Assembly: GCA_018662365.1 (NCBI GenBank)
Contig: JABJGH010000012.1
Location: 1 to 34,999, forward strand
Source: Chloroflexota bacterium
GTDB lineage: Bacteria; Chloroflexota; Anaerolineae; Anaerolineales; UBA11579
DNA length: 34,999 bases
Direction of reading: 5' to 3'
Every line of letters starts with the position of its first letter. Position 1 is the first letter of the stretch. The position numbers and the translations under genes are program-made. The notes under the pieces were generated by a model that saw nothing but the letters and a program-made list of their open reading frames with translations, was not told the DNA's origin and did no database searches. This document shows, one piece after another, positions 1 to 7,606 of this stretch.

Positions 1-750
1 CCCTTCCCCGAAGAAACGGCAGCGATGAGAGATTTTATTGAGCGAGAGATTCAGGTACCCGTTCGCTATTTGATTAATACCCATTACCATGCAGATCATA
101 CTTGGGGAAATTATTTTTTCCCACAGGCCAAGATCGTAGCCCATTCACTCTGTTATCAATATTTAGAAGAAATTGCTATTCCTGCGCTTGAAGAGGCGAA
201 AAAAGGAAATTCTGTTTTCAAAAATACGAAGATCGTATTGCCGGACATTACTTTTTCGGAAGGCGATATAGGGTTACAGATCGGGAAAAAGAATTTGCGC
301 CTGTTTCAGTTGCCCGGTCACAGCCCAGATAATATTGCAATTGTGATCGAAGAAGATCGAGTGATGTTTTCAGGGGATACGATCATGCCGGTGCCCTATA
401 TTGTGGATGGTGATATTGACCTCACAATTTCCTCCCTGAAGGAAATAGCAAAAATGGGATTGGAAAATATCGTGCAAGGGCATGGAGATATCATCTTGCG
501 GGGGGAAGTGGGGTCGATGGCTAAAAGTAATATTGATTATTTGATCGAAATGCGAAAGGTTGTGAGAAAGGCAAATAAACGCAAATATCCGTTGGATGTT
601 ATTGAGGAATCTGATGTAGAATCTTGTGGAAAGAGCCGAGTGTTGTTGGGGGGATTGGCGGAGCAATTACATCAAAATAATATGATCGCCTTATATGAAA
701 AAATGTATAACGAAAAGCCAATCGCTTCTGAGGAGTATTTCGAAGGATAA
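1..750 (+). CDS. MBL-fold metallo-hydrolase, 5' end cut off by the window
   Basis: A zinc-dependent hydrolase of the metallo-beta-lactamase superfamily; the substrate cannot be read from sequence. The frame is open from base 1 to the stop at 748-750, and the first in-window ATG (base 25) lies inside the conserved region just before the metal motif, so the true start is upstream of the window. Counting from that ATG, HxHxDH is at residues 20-25 (THYHADH), a further histidine ligand is in PGHSPDN (about 99), the bridging aspartate is in FSGDT (118), and a last histidine is in QGHGD (153). The roughly 85 C-terminal residues are helical and basic and fall outside the core fold. The gene converges on the plsY-like gene, with a shared hairpin terminator between them. 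Fold assignment is firm. Function (glyoxalase-like, lactonase-like or other) is open. Confidence 0.85.
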   Translation, partial: PFPEETAAMRDFIEREIQVPVRYLINTHYHADHTWGNYFFPQAKIVAHSLCYQYLEEIAIPALEEAKKGNSVFKNTKIVLPDITFSEGDIGLQIGKKNLRLFQLPGHSPDNIAIVIEEDRVMFSGDTIMPVPYIVDGDIDLTISSLKEIAKMGLENIVQGHGDIILRGEVGSMAKSNIDYLIEMRKVVRKANKRKYPLDVIEESDVESCGKSRVLLGGLAEQLHQNNMIALYEKMYNEKPIASEEYFEG

Positions 751-782
751 ATTTGCTCGGTGCAAATAAAAATGCTTAAAGA

Positions 783-814
783 AAAATTCCCGCAATGTAT
801 ATTGTGGGAATTTT
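783..814. terminator. Bidirectional intrinsic terminator between convergent genes
   Basis: A 14-bp inverted repeat (783-796 with 801-814) with one G-U pair and a GTAT loop. A-rich sequence on the left and T-rich sequence on the right let it stop transcription from both sides. Confidence 0.85.
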
Positions 815-830
815 ATATTAATGAGTGTCG

Positions 831-1517
831 TTATTCTTTAGCTGCTTTTTCTTTTGCTTCGGCTCTATCCCTCATTGTCTTTCTAAAGCCATGGAGTCGA
901 TCGTCGCCAGCAAGCAAGCGCTTGATGTTAGGGCGGAGAGACCATAATAGTAAGGACGTGGCGATCAAGCCATAGACCGCATAAGCCCAGGGCCATCCGT
1001 CGACAATTGCTTTATATGCAAAAATAAATGTGGAGAGAAGGGCGATACTAATCGTGGTCACTGAGGCATAGCCTACAAAATAGAAAATTAATACGGCTAA
1101 GATAAAAATGATGATCCCGCTGGGCCACCAAAAACCTAATGAACCGCCCAAAGAGGCTGCCCCACCAGCACCGCCACCAAGCTTTAGTTTTCCTTCATCG
1201 TTGCGTTGGGCTAAGAAGATCGAATAATTATGTCCGAGGATGGCAAAGACAGGGGCAAATGCAATCAGCCAATAGTTATCGGGGAAGAAATATTTTGCGA
1301 GCCAAACTGTCCCAGCACCCTTTAAAATATCGAGGATGGCTGTGCTTAATCCCACCAAAAATCCGGCGGCACGCATGGCGTTCGTCCCACCAGTTCTTCC
1401 ACTTTGGATATCACGTACATCCTTTCCAGTGGTGAGGTAGACCATGAGGAAGCCAAAGGGAATGGCCCCAATTAAATATGCTCCGAGTAGAACGCCTAAT
1501 TTGGATAATATCTCCAT
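831..1517 (-). CDS. plsY: PlsY-like glycerol-3-phosphate acyltransferase, divergent
   Basis: A polytopic membrane protein of 228 residues of the PlsY family, which transfers an acyl group from acyl-phosphate to glycerol-3-phosphate in the first step of phospholipid synthesis. Visible family marks: GAIPFG at 17-22, a first loop SGRTGGTN at 39-46, LDILKG with Lys66, and GHN at 95-97. The third motif is odd: where PlsY normally reads GGKGVA, this protein has GGGAGGA (114-120) preceded by a short charged insertion (about 104-112), so the usual lysine of that loop is displaced or missing. The C-terminus is basic and charged. It is the last gene of a minus-strand run after the membrane protein and the M67 peptidase, 81 bases downstream of the latter. 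A GGAGG lies about 12 bases before the ATG. It could be a paralog with altered substrate use. Confidence 0.8.
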   Translation of the reverse strand: MEILSKLGVLLGAYLIGAIPFGFLMVYLTTGKDVRDIQSGRTGGTNAMRAAGFLVGLSTAILDILKGAGTVWLAKYFFPDNYWLIAFAPVFAILGHNYSIFLAQRNDEGKLKLGGGAGGAASLGGSLGFWWPSGIIIFILAVLIFYFVGYASVTTISIALLSTFIFAYKAIVDGWPWAYAVYGLIATSLLLWSLRPNIKRLLAGDDRLHGFRKTMRDRAEAKEKAAKE

Positions 1518-1598
1518 AATGGGATAAATCCTCCTGTTTTTGAAATTTATTTGTCTCGTAAAAAGTTGAAACCCTTCATCGAATAGATAGTTACTTTA

Positions 1599-2003
1599 TC
1601 ATTTAACGATTATTTGCACTTCGCGAACATCCTCACGATTAATTATAAAACCTCTTGAAATCCATTTCTTTTTCCCGGGGCTGAAAATGAGATATACCGA
1701 ATCGGGATACATGGCCTCGGCAATATCGGTAGGAGATGGAACGGCTGGTCCATTGGGGTGAGAATGATAAATTGCGAGTAAGTCTAAGCCTTCGTCCTCA
1801 ATTTCAATGAGGGCCCTGATCTGCTTTTCGGGATCCATTTGGTAGCGCACGGGGCTTTGGAGGATATTGAGGATGGGAAAGACTTTTACACTACTATGTC
1901 CTTTTCCGGCGATCAAACCACAGGATTCATTAGGGATGTCTGCATTAATTCCTTTGAGAATCTCATTCAGATGCGCAGTTTGGATGGTGATCGACTTAAT
2001 CAT
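1599..2003 (-). CDS. JAMM/MPN-type metalloprotease (M67 family)
   Basis: A 134-residue Mov34/MPN/PAD-1 (JAB1) domain protein. The JAMM zinc site is complete: Glu26 in the NESCGL segment, His80 and His82 in HSHP, Ser90 and Asp93 in the PSPTD segment. Bacterial single-domain JAMM proteins remove C-terminal residues from ubiquitin-like sulfur carriers or cleave similar isopeptide or peptide bonds; no ThiS/MoaD-like partner is encoded nearby, so the substrate is unknown. It starts one base into the stop of the upstream membrane-protein gene (TAATG), which indicates translational coupling, and is followed after 81 bases by the plsY-like gene. Cytoplasmic, with no signal peptide. Confidence 0.85.
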   Translation of the reverse strand: MIKSITIQTAHLNEILKGINADIPNESCGLIAGKGHSSVKVFPILNILQSPVRYQMDPEKQIRALIEIEDEGLDLLAIYHSHPNGPAVPSPTDIAEAMYPDSVYLIFSPGKKKWISRGFIINREDVREVQIIVK

Positions 2004-2869
2004 TATCTCATTACCAGGGCCATCAGCCAGATGGCTAGTAATACGGATAGGGGTTCTATAGCTGCCTTTCTAATATTTTCTTCATCTTTTAGGTTAATGA
2101 TGAAGGTATTGATACCGTAAACTAAGCCTAACAATAATAATCCAAAACCGATGGGGGTAATGGGAAGGTAATGAAGGACAGCTGTAAATTGACTGACCAC
2201 AACAAGACTGACCAGTGCTTGAGCAATCGGCCATGGTTCTCCTAAACCAATATTTAAAATTCTTAAACTTACCATTCCCACCGCGATGGTCAGGGCAGGG
2301 AGCAAAATGAACAGGCGGACATCGACCGATCGCAAGCTGACAGCCATGACCAGAAATAAGGAATAGGCCAAGGCATTCAATCCTAACTCTGCGATGGGGT
2401 GGCGAATATCCTCAGTGTCTAATAACACATATTCTCCGACGATCACTAAAAGAAGTAAGAATCCACCAAGAGAGAATGCAAGCCACCAAGTGGGGGAAAC
2501 TGTGAGGCTGCTCAGGGCAACATGAATCACCCATGCGGAAAATGCGGGTAATACCCAATGGGGGAGGGTGGATCTTTTTCCGAGATTGGGGTGATCTCGC
2601 AATAACCAATCGGTGCCCGCGGCAGTCATTCCGGTAACCAGTAAAGCTACAACAGTATTTAAATTGATCACCAAAGGAATGAAAATACCAACAGCTTGAA
2701 AGTTGATGGTTTGCTCTGGGATATTAGTGAATTTTGCGAGGGTGAAGGCCAACAATATGGTTGCGATCAATACACTAATTCGATCTCGATTAGGGAGATT
2801 TCTGATCTGTTTCACAATTAAATTGTACCTGATTATCGGGTAGATGAGGAAAAGCATTCTCTCATTCAC
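2003..2869 (-). CDS. Polytopic membrane protein of unknown function
   Basis: 288 residues; I do not recognise the family. A short basic N-terminal stretch (residues 1-30) is followed by about eight hydrophobic segments, starting with ILLAFTLAKF and ending with LSVLLAIWLMALVMR at the C-terminus. A soluble loop around RDHPNLGKRSTLP sits between segments 2 and 3. No transport or enzyme motif stands out. It is the first gene of the minus-strand run leading to the M67 peptidase (one-base overlap) and the plsY-like gene, and is divergent from pspC across an 87-base gap. The coupling to a JAMM peptidase hints at a shared process. The start at 2869 could be later, for example at residue 5, because no strong ribosome-binding site is seen. 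Confidence 0.7.
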   Translation of the reverse strand: MNERMLFLIYPIIRYNLIVKQIRNLPNRDRISVLIATILLAFTLAKFTNIPEQTINFQAVGIFIPLVINLNTVVALLVTGMTAAGTDWLLRDHPNLGKRSTLPHWVLPAFSAWVIHVALSSLTVSPTWWLAFSLGGFLLLLVIVGEYVLLDTEDIRHPIAELGLNALAYSLFLVMAVSLRSVDVRLFILLPALTIAVGMVSLRILNIGLGEPWPIAQALVSLVVVSQFTAVLHYLPITPIGFGLLLLGLVYGINTFIINLKDEENIRKAAIEPLSVLLAIWLMALVMR

Positions 2870-2956
2870 GATCTTTTTTGCAACCCTTTTTGAAACCCTA
2901 CGTATTGTATAGTGAAAAACAAAAAATTATCATTTTTATTGAACGGAGGTTCATAA

Positions 2957-3355
2957 ATGTCAAAATTATATCGAAGTCGTACAGACACAATGGTCTCGGG
3001 AGTTGCAAGTGGTTTAGGACAATACCTTTTGGTTGATCCTACTTGGGTTCGTTTACTCTTTGTATTCTTGTGTTTTTTGGATGGGGCAGGTTTTTGGATC
3101 TATCTGGTTTTGAGTTTGGTTGTTCCTAAAATTCCAGAAGGTGAGGAGATCGTTCCTACCGACCAACCTGTATTTGAAAACCCTGAGGTTATCAAGCTTG
3201 CTGGCGGGGCATTGGTTCTATTTGGATTATTGTCCTTACTTGGTAACATGAATTTTTCATGGTTAGCTTGGCTTAACTTTGCAAATATGTGGCCATTATT
3301 TTTGATCGCAGCAGGTGGTTTTTTACTAGTTCGAACTTTTAGAAAAGAGGAATAA
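2957..3355 (+). CDS. PspC-domain membrane protein
   Basis: 132 residues. The N-terminal PspC domain (about 1-60) reads KLYRSRTDTMVSGVASGLGQ, then an amphipathic segment with VDPTWVRLLFV and a membrane segment ending at VVPKIPEGEE. Two more hydrophobic stretches follow (about 77-93 and 105-125), so this is the PspC-plus-LiaI/DUF5668-like layout. PspC proteins sense or buffer inner-membrane stress. GGAGG is 8-9 bases before the ATG. The next gene, the LiaF-like protein, starts 4 bases downstream, so the two form an operon ended by the hairpin at 4311. No PspA gene is present in the window. Confidence 0.85.
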   Translation: MSKLYRSRTDTMVSGVASGLGQYLLVDPTWVRLLFVFLCFLDGAGFWIYLVLSLVVPKIPEGEEIVPTDQPVFENPEVIKLAGGALVLFGLLSLLGNMNFSWLAWLNFANMWPLFLIAAGGFLLVRTFRKEE

Positions 3356-3359
3356 GATT

Positions 3360-4292
3360 ATGACTGTAGAAAAAAGAAATTATCGTGGAACAAGTTTAGT
3401 ATGGCCGATCATTTTGATCGGAATGGGTGTAGTATTTTTGCTAGACAATTTGAACGTGATTGACATTGATTTATGGCAGTTGGTCACCCGCCTATGGCCC
3501 CTAGTTTTGGTCGCAGTTGGACTAGATATCTTGTTTGGCCGACGAACTGGGATATGGCAAGGTCTGACGATCTTGATCATCGCATCAATATTTGCTGCTG
3601 GTGCATGGTTTGTCCGTAATACCGGCGAGTTTGTTGGTGGAGATCTCTATACCCAAGAGTTTGCTCAGCCCCTTGAAGATGCTGATCAGGCCAAGATCGA
3701 TATAGGATTTGGGATCGGTGGGTTGCGAATTGATCCGCTGGAGAATGCTGGGGATATGCTCGCCACAGGTACATTGGTATTAGTGGAAGGCGAAGAACTG
3801 GACCAAGATTTCCGGATGGTGGGTGAGACAGCCTATTTCCAACTTGAAAGCCATGGACCTGATACCTACCCTTCCTGGATATTCAATAATGACAATAATG
3901 ACCGAGAGTGGCAAATTGATTTGAGCGATGAGATTCCTCTAGACATTGAAATCAGCACAGGCATTGGTGAATCGGTGATTGACCTGCGAGGATTGATGAT
4001 CACTGATCTGGATGTGGATACTGGCATAGGTGAAGTGACGATCTATTTGCCAGAGATTGGTGATTTCTCCGCAAATATCAGTGGTGGTATTGGCCAATTG
4101 ACCGTGTATGTACCAAGAGAATTGGCGATCAAACTGCACCTTGACACTGGTTTAGGGAATACCAGAGTTCCAGGTGAGCTGAATCTACAAAATGGTACCT
4201 ATATGACAGGTAACTTCAATACTGCAGAAAACAGAGTTGATCTATATGTTGATGCAGGAATTGGTGAAGTTGAAGTGAAGATTATTGACTAG
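3360..4292 (+). CDS. LiaF-like membrane protein with repeat adhesin-like domain
   Basis: 310 residues. Residues 12-60 form paired hydrophobic segments of the LiaI/DUF5668 type (VWPIILIGMGVVFLLDNLNV, then LWPLVLVAVGLDILFGRR), and 68-84 is another membrane segment. The rest is an extracytoplasmic beta-rich domain resembling the LiaF/DUF2154 cell-wall-stress family. GIG/GLG turns recur at residues 119, 201, 222, 243, 264 and 300; the four from 201 to 264 are exactly 21 residues apart, as in a beta-solenoid. Together with pspC (4-base gap) this looks like an envelope-stress pair. No LiaRS-type two-component system is adjacent. Family assignment is good, role is inferred. Confidence 0.75.
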   Translation: MTVEKRNYRGTSLVWPIILIGMGVVFLLDNLNVIDIDLWQLVTRLWPLVLVAVGLDILFGRRTGIWQGLTILIIASIFAAGAWFVRNTGEFVGGDLYTQEFAQPLEDADQAKIDIGFGIGGLRIDPLENAGDMLATGTLVLVEGEELDQDFRMVGETAYFQLESHGPDTYPSWIFNNDNNDREWQIDLSDEIPLDIEISTGIGESVIDLRGLMITDLDVDTGIGEVTIYLPEIGDFSANISGGIGQLTVYVPRELAIKLHLDTGLGNTRVPGELNLQNGTYMTGNFNTAENRVDLYVDAGIGEVEVKIID

Positions 4293-4310
4293 TTGAAAAA
4301 AACTTTATTG

Positions 4311-4344
4311 AAGACTGGGAATATTTATTTACCAGTCTTTTTTT
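4311..4344 (+). terminator. Intrinsic terminator after the LiaF-like gene
   Basis: An 8-bp perfect stem (AAGACTGG 4311-4318 with CCAGTCTT 4332-4339), a 13-base loop and a run of eight T at 4338-4344 and beyond. Confidence 0.85.
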
Positions 4345-4369
4345 ATATATATTTTTAAACAAAGATATT

Positions 4370-4385
4370 TGATACACTTAAGGAA
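4370..4385 (+). promoter_or_regulatory. Extended -10 promoter giving a probably leaderless yraN mRNA
   Basis: TGATACACT (4370-4378) is an extended -10 element (TGn plus TACACT). Seven bases downstream of it lies 4385, the A of the yraN ATG, so the message may start at the start codon. No -35 match is seen. AGGA directly abuts the ATG, too close for normal ribosome binding. Confidence 0.5.
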
Positions 4386-4747
4386 TGAGTAATCATAAAC
4401 AAGCCTTAGGAAAGTGGGGGGAAGAAAAAGCCTCGGCCTATTTAAGTGGTAAAGGTTTCCATATTCTTGCGCATAATATCCGCACACCCTATGGCGAAAT
4501 TGACCTCATCGCTCAGGATGGGTCTACCCTAGTTTTTATTGAAGTGAAAACTAGAACAACGAAAAATTTCGGCAATCCAGAAGAGGCGATAACAAAAAAA
4601 AAGTTACAGCATATGATTGATTCGGCAGAGAGTTATATGCAAGAATTGGAAGAAAAAAAGGATTGGCGGTTGGATGTGGTGGCGGTTGAAAAAGATAAAA
4701 ATTCAAATTCAGTCAGTATCGAACATTTTGAGAACGTCAATGGATAA
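4385..4747 (+). CDS. yraN: YraN/UPF0102 family nuclease-fold protein
   Basis: A 120-residue UPF0102 protein with the PD-(D/E)XK-type core: LGKWGEEKA at the N-terminus, GEID at 37-40 and FIEVKTR around 51-57 (Glu53, Lys55), with the RTTKNFGNPEEAI stretch and a terminal LDVVAVE strand. The fold matches Holliday-junction-resolvase-like nucleases, but no activity has been firmly assigned to the family. The last 8 bases overlap the start of miaA, so the two are translated from one message. The promoter immediately upstream suggests leaderless initiation. Confidence 0.9.
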   Translation: MSNHKQALGKWGEEKASAYLSGKGFHILAHNIRTPYGEIDLIAQDGSTLVFIEVKTRTTKNFGNPEEAITKKKLQHMIDSAESYMQELEEKKDWRLDVVAVEKDKNSNSVSIEHFENVNG

Positions 4748-5663
4748 GAAATTGAAACCGGTAATTATCATTTTGGGCGCGACCGCGGTGGGCAAAACCG
4801 AGATCTCTTTGGATATCGCTGAAAAGGTAAATGGAGAGATCATTTCCATCGATTCCCGTCTTTTTTATCGTGGCATGGACATCGGCACTGCTAAACCAAA
4901 TCAAACAGAATTAGATCGAGTGCCCCACCATTTCATCGATATTGCAGACCCAGACGAGGTTTGGAATATTGGTAGATTCCAGAAAGAAGTCAAAGAGAAA
5001 ATTATACAGATCCATGAGCGGGGAAATTTGCCCATTTGTGTGGGGGGCACTGGGCAATATATTCATGCGATCACCCAGGGTTGGGATATCCCAGAACTTA
5101 AAGAAGATCATCGGATGCGAGAAGCGTTGATCGCATGGGGGGAAGAGATCGGGAATGAAGGGCTATTTAACCGCTTAAAAAGTTTGGACCCCATTGCTAC
5201 AGAAAAGATGGATGCGAGAAACCAAAGGCGCACGATTCGGGCTTTGGAGGTGATCTTGCGAACAGGGAAACTTTTTTCTGGACAGCGCAGGAAAAAACCG
5301 CTCCCCTACCGAGTACTACAAATTGGTCTCTCGAGACCCCGTGAGGAGATCTATAGACGAGTGGAAGAAAGGGTGGAGAAGATGATGGAAGCTGGATTTC
5401 TGGATGAGGTGAAAGCTTTGTTGGATATGTATCCCTCCGATCTTCGAAGTTTCTCGGCAATCGGGTATAAGCAATTGATCGCATATCTTCAAAATGAAAT
5501 GACCTATGATGAGGCGGTTGAGGATATCATCCGAAAGACAAAATTATTCGTGCGTAGGCAAAATACATGGTTTAAACCGGGGGATTCGATGATACATTGG
5601 GTAAAAATGGAGGGGGAAGCGTTGCAGAGGAGTTTGGAAATTATCAAGGAATTCTTAGATTAG
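4740..5663 (+). CDS. miaA: tRNA dimethylallyltransferase MiaA
   Basis: 307 residues. MiaA puts a dimethylallyl group on N6 of A37 in tRNAs that read codons starting with U. The ATP-binding P-loop GATAVGKT is near the N-terminus, followed by DSRLFYRGMDIGTAKP (catalytic Asp and substrate-binding loop), PHHFIDI, CVGGTGQYI, the AxKM/RNQRRTIRALEV helix and the GYKQLIAYL tRNA-binding segment. The start at 4740 is chosen because the family N-terminus is MDKKLKPVIIILGATAVGKT-like; the same frame stays open further upstream inside yraN, but that part is unrelated and lysine-rich. The ATG overlaps the last 8 bases of yraN. No hfq follows, unlike in enterobacteria. Confidence 0.95.
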   Translation: MDKKLKPVIIILGATAVGKTEISLDIAEKVNGEIISIDSRLFYRGMDIGTAKPNQTELDRVPHHFIDIADPDEVWNIGRFQKEVKEKIIQIHERGNLPICVGGTGQYIHAITQGWDIPELKEDHRMREALIAWGEEIGNEGLFNRLKSLDPIATEKMDARNQRRTIRALEVILRTGKLFSGQRRKKPLPYRVLQIGLSRPREEIYRRVEERVEKMMEAGFLDEVKALLDMYPSDLRSFSAIGYKQLIAYLQNEMTYDEAVEDIIRKTKLFVRRQNTWFKPGDSMIHWVKMEGEALQRSLEIIKEFLD

Positions 5664-5757
5664 TGACAAAGAAATCGACGAATTCAAGTTTATCTATCCC
5701 TAATTCTGATTAACATAATAAAAAATAAGCAGAAATGCCCGGTTTTTCCCCAATTTA

Positions 5758-5786
5758 TTGACAGCGCTAAGATTAATACCTATACT
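5758..5786 (+). promoter_or_regulatory. Near-consensus sigma-70 promoter of the acyl-CoA ligase gene
   Basis: TTGACA (5758-5763), a 17-base spacer and TATACT (5781-5786). Predicted start near 5793 gives a leader of about 45 bases carrying GGAG 7 bases before the ATG at 5838. Confidence 0.85.
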
Positions 5787-5837
5787 TTTAAGCAAGGAAG
5801 AATAATCTATTTACAACCCCATACATGGAGAATAGTT

Positions 5838-7520
5838 ATGCAAAACAAACCCTGGCTTAAGAATTATGATCAAGGGGTCCCTCATTCGATTGAGTACCCT
5901 GCCATTCCACTATTCGGTTTATTGGAAGAAAGTGCAAAAAAATATCCTGAGAGAGTTTGTACAATATTTAAGGGGGCAGAGACCAGCTATAAAGAAATGG
6001 ATGATTATGCCAACCGTTTAGCGGCGGCATTTCATGGCCTAGGAATCAAGAAAGGGGATAGAGTGGGTTTGTTCATGCCCAACACCCCTCAATTTGTGAT
6101 GGCCTATTATGGCTTATTGAAAGCTGGGGCAGTGGTGGTGGCAACCAATCCATTGTATACGGAGCGGGAGATCATTTACCAGGTCAACGATGCTGGTGTT
6201 GAGCATATGGTATTGATGACCAATAACTATGAGAAGGTAAAGGCGATCCAAGACCAAACCAGAATTAAGCAGATCATTGTCACAAATCTTAAGGAGGCAT
6301 TGCCTCCCGTCACCCGAATATTATTCACATTATTAAAAGAAAAGAAATCAGGGTTCCGAGTAACCCTTAGAGATAATGATGTTTGGATGCCAGACTTGCT
6401 GGAAAAATATTCTGCGGAAGATCGACCAGAATTGGATATCACCCCGCAAGATACAGCGCTATTCCAATATAGTGGCGGCACCACGGGGATCTCAAAAGGT
6501 GTGGTGGCAAGCCATGAGGCCGTCGTTGCCAATTCCTGTCAGATCGCTTCTTGGAACCCGACCGCGATCGAGGGGGCAGAGATCATCTGTATGGCGATTC
6601 CGCTTTACCATGTTTATGGCATGGTGGCGGGGCTTAATTATGGATTGTTGATCGGCGCCACTTTTGTGATGGTGCCCGATCCAAGAAATATGACAGATGT
6701 ACTTGAGAACCTATCGAAATATAAGGCCACAATTTACCCGGGTGTGCCGGCGATGTATAACGCGATCAATAATAATGAGGCGGTTGCTGCAGGAAAATAT
6801 GATTTGAGTAGTGTTAAGTTCTGCATTTCTGGGTCAGCAGCCTTGCTGCGTGAAACAAAATTGAAATTTGAAGAGATTACCGGCGGAAACTTAGTAGAGG
6901 GTTATGGCCTCTCGGAAGCACCTACCGCATCCCATTGTAATCCTGTCGTAGGGGATAATCGTCCAGGTTCGATCGGTTTGCCCTTACCTGATGTGGAGTG
7001 CAAGGTGGTTGATCTAGAAGATGGCGTTACTGAACTAGCCCCCGGTGAAATTGGTGAGCTCCTTTTGAAAGGTCCTCAAGTGATGAAGGGATATCATAAT
7101 ATGCCCACGGAAACCGAAAATGCTTTGAGAGATGGCTGGTTATATACCGGTGATATAGTTTATATGGATGAAGATGGTTATTTCTATATTGTGGACAGAA
7201 AGAAAGAGTTGATCAAACCAGGTGGTTTTCAGGTTTGGCCACGAGAAATTGAAGAAGTCTTGGCGACTCATCCAAAGATATTTGAAGCAGGTGTTGCAGG
7301 GATTCCAGATGCGGATAGTGGGGAAGCAGTGAAGGCATGGATCGTTTTCAATCCCGGAGAATCTGCGACAAAAGAAGAAATTCTAGAATTTTGTCGAAAG
7401 GATTTAGCTCGCTATAAGGTGCCAAAGCAAATCGAATTTGTGGAGGAGTTACCTCGCAGCACAGTGGGTAAGATATTACGGCGGGAACTAGTAAGAATGC
7501 ATAAAGAGGAAGTTGCCTAG
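5838..7520 (+). CDS. Long-chain fatty-acid--CoA ligase (FadD-like)
   Basis: A 560-residue AMP-forming acyl-CoA synthetase that activates fatty acids to acyl-adenylate and then acyl-CoA. The AMP-binding motif YSGGTTGISKG is at 211-221, followed by MAIPLYHVYGM, the GYGLSEAPTASHCNP adenine-binding segment, YTGDIVYMDEDGYFYIVDR with the hinge aspartate/arginine, the FQVWPREIEEVL region and the C-terminal catalytic lysine (Lys545) in TVGKILRREL. Length and order fit bacterial FadD. The gene stands alone: its own strong promoter upstream, a hairpin terminator 27 bases after the stop. Chain-length preference cannot be read. An ACS-like ligase and an acyl-CoA dehydrogenase elsewhere in the window suggest active fatty-acid turnover. 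Confidence 0.9.
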   Translation: MQNKPWLKNYDQGVPHSIEYPAIPLFGLLEESAKKYPERVCTIFKGAETSYKEMDDYANRLAAAFHGLGIKKGDRVGLFMPNTPQFVMAYYGLLKAGAVVVATNPLYTEREIIYQVNDAGVEHMVLMTNNYEKVKAIQDQTRIKQIIVTNLKEALPPVTRILFTLLKEKKSGFRVTLRDNDVWMPDLLEKYSAEDRPELDITPQDTALFQYSGGTTGISKGVVASHEAVVANSCQIASWNPTAIEGAEIICMAIPLYHVYGMVAGLNYGLLIGATFVMVPDPRNMTDVLENLSKYKATIYPGVPAMYNAINNNEAVAAGKYDLSSVKFCISGSAALLRETKLKFEEITGGNLVEGYGLSEAPTASHCNPVVGDNRPGSIGLPLPDVECKVVDLEDGVTELAPGEIGELLLKGPQVMKGYHNMPTETENALRDGWLYTGDIVYMDEDGYFYIVDRKKELIKPGGFQVWPREIEEVLATHPKIFEAGVAGIPDADSGEAVKAWIVFNPGESATKEEILEFCRKDLARYKVPKQIEFVEELPRSTVGKILRRELVRMHKEEVA

Positions 7521-7546
7521 TATTCCTGATAAATCAGAGTAAAATC

Positions 7547-7582
7547 ATGTCTGGTGGAAATAATTTTCTACCAGACATTTTT
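7547..7582 (+). terminator. Intrinsic terminator after the acyl-CoA ligase gene
   Basis: A 9-bp perfect stem (ATGTCTGGT 7547-7555 with ACCAGACAT 7570-7578) followed by five T. Confidence 0.9.
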
Positions 7583-7606
7583 AATTAATATATAAGTTGG
7601 ATAAAT

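Noticed and set aside
4617-4739. Upstream start for miaA inside yraN
   Set aside because: The residues are a lysine/tryptophan-rich shadow of yraN in another frame; the MiaA P-loop follows directly after the ATG at 4740.
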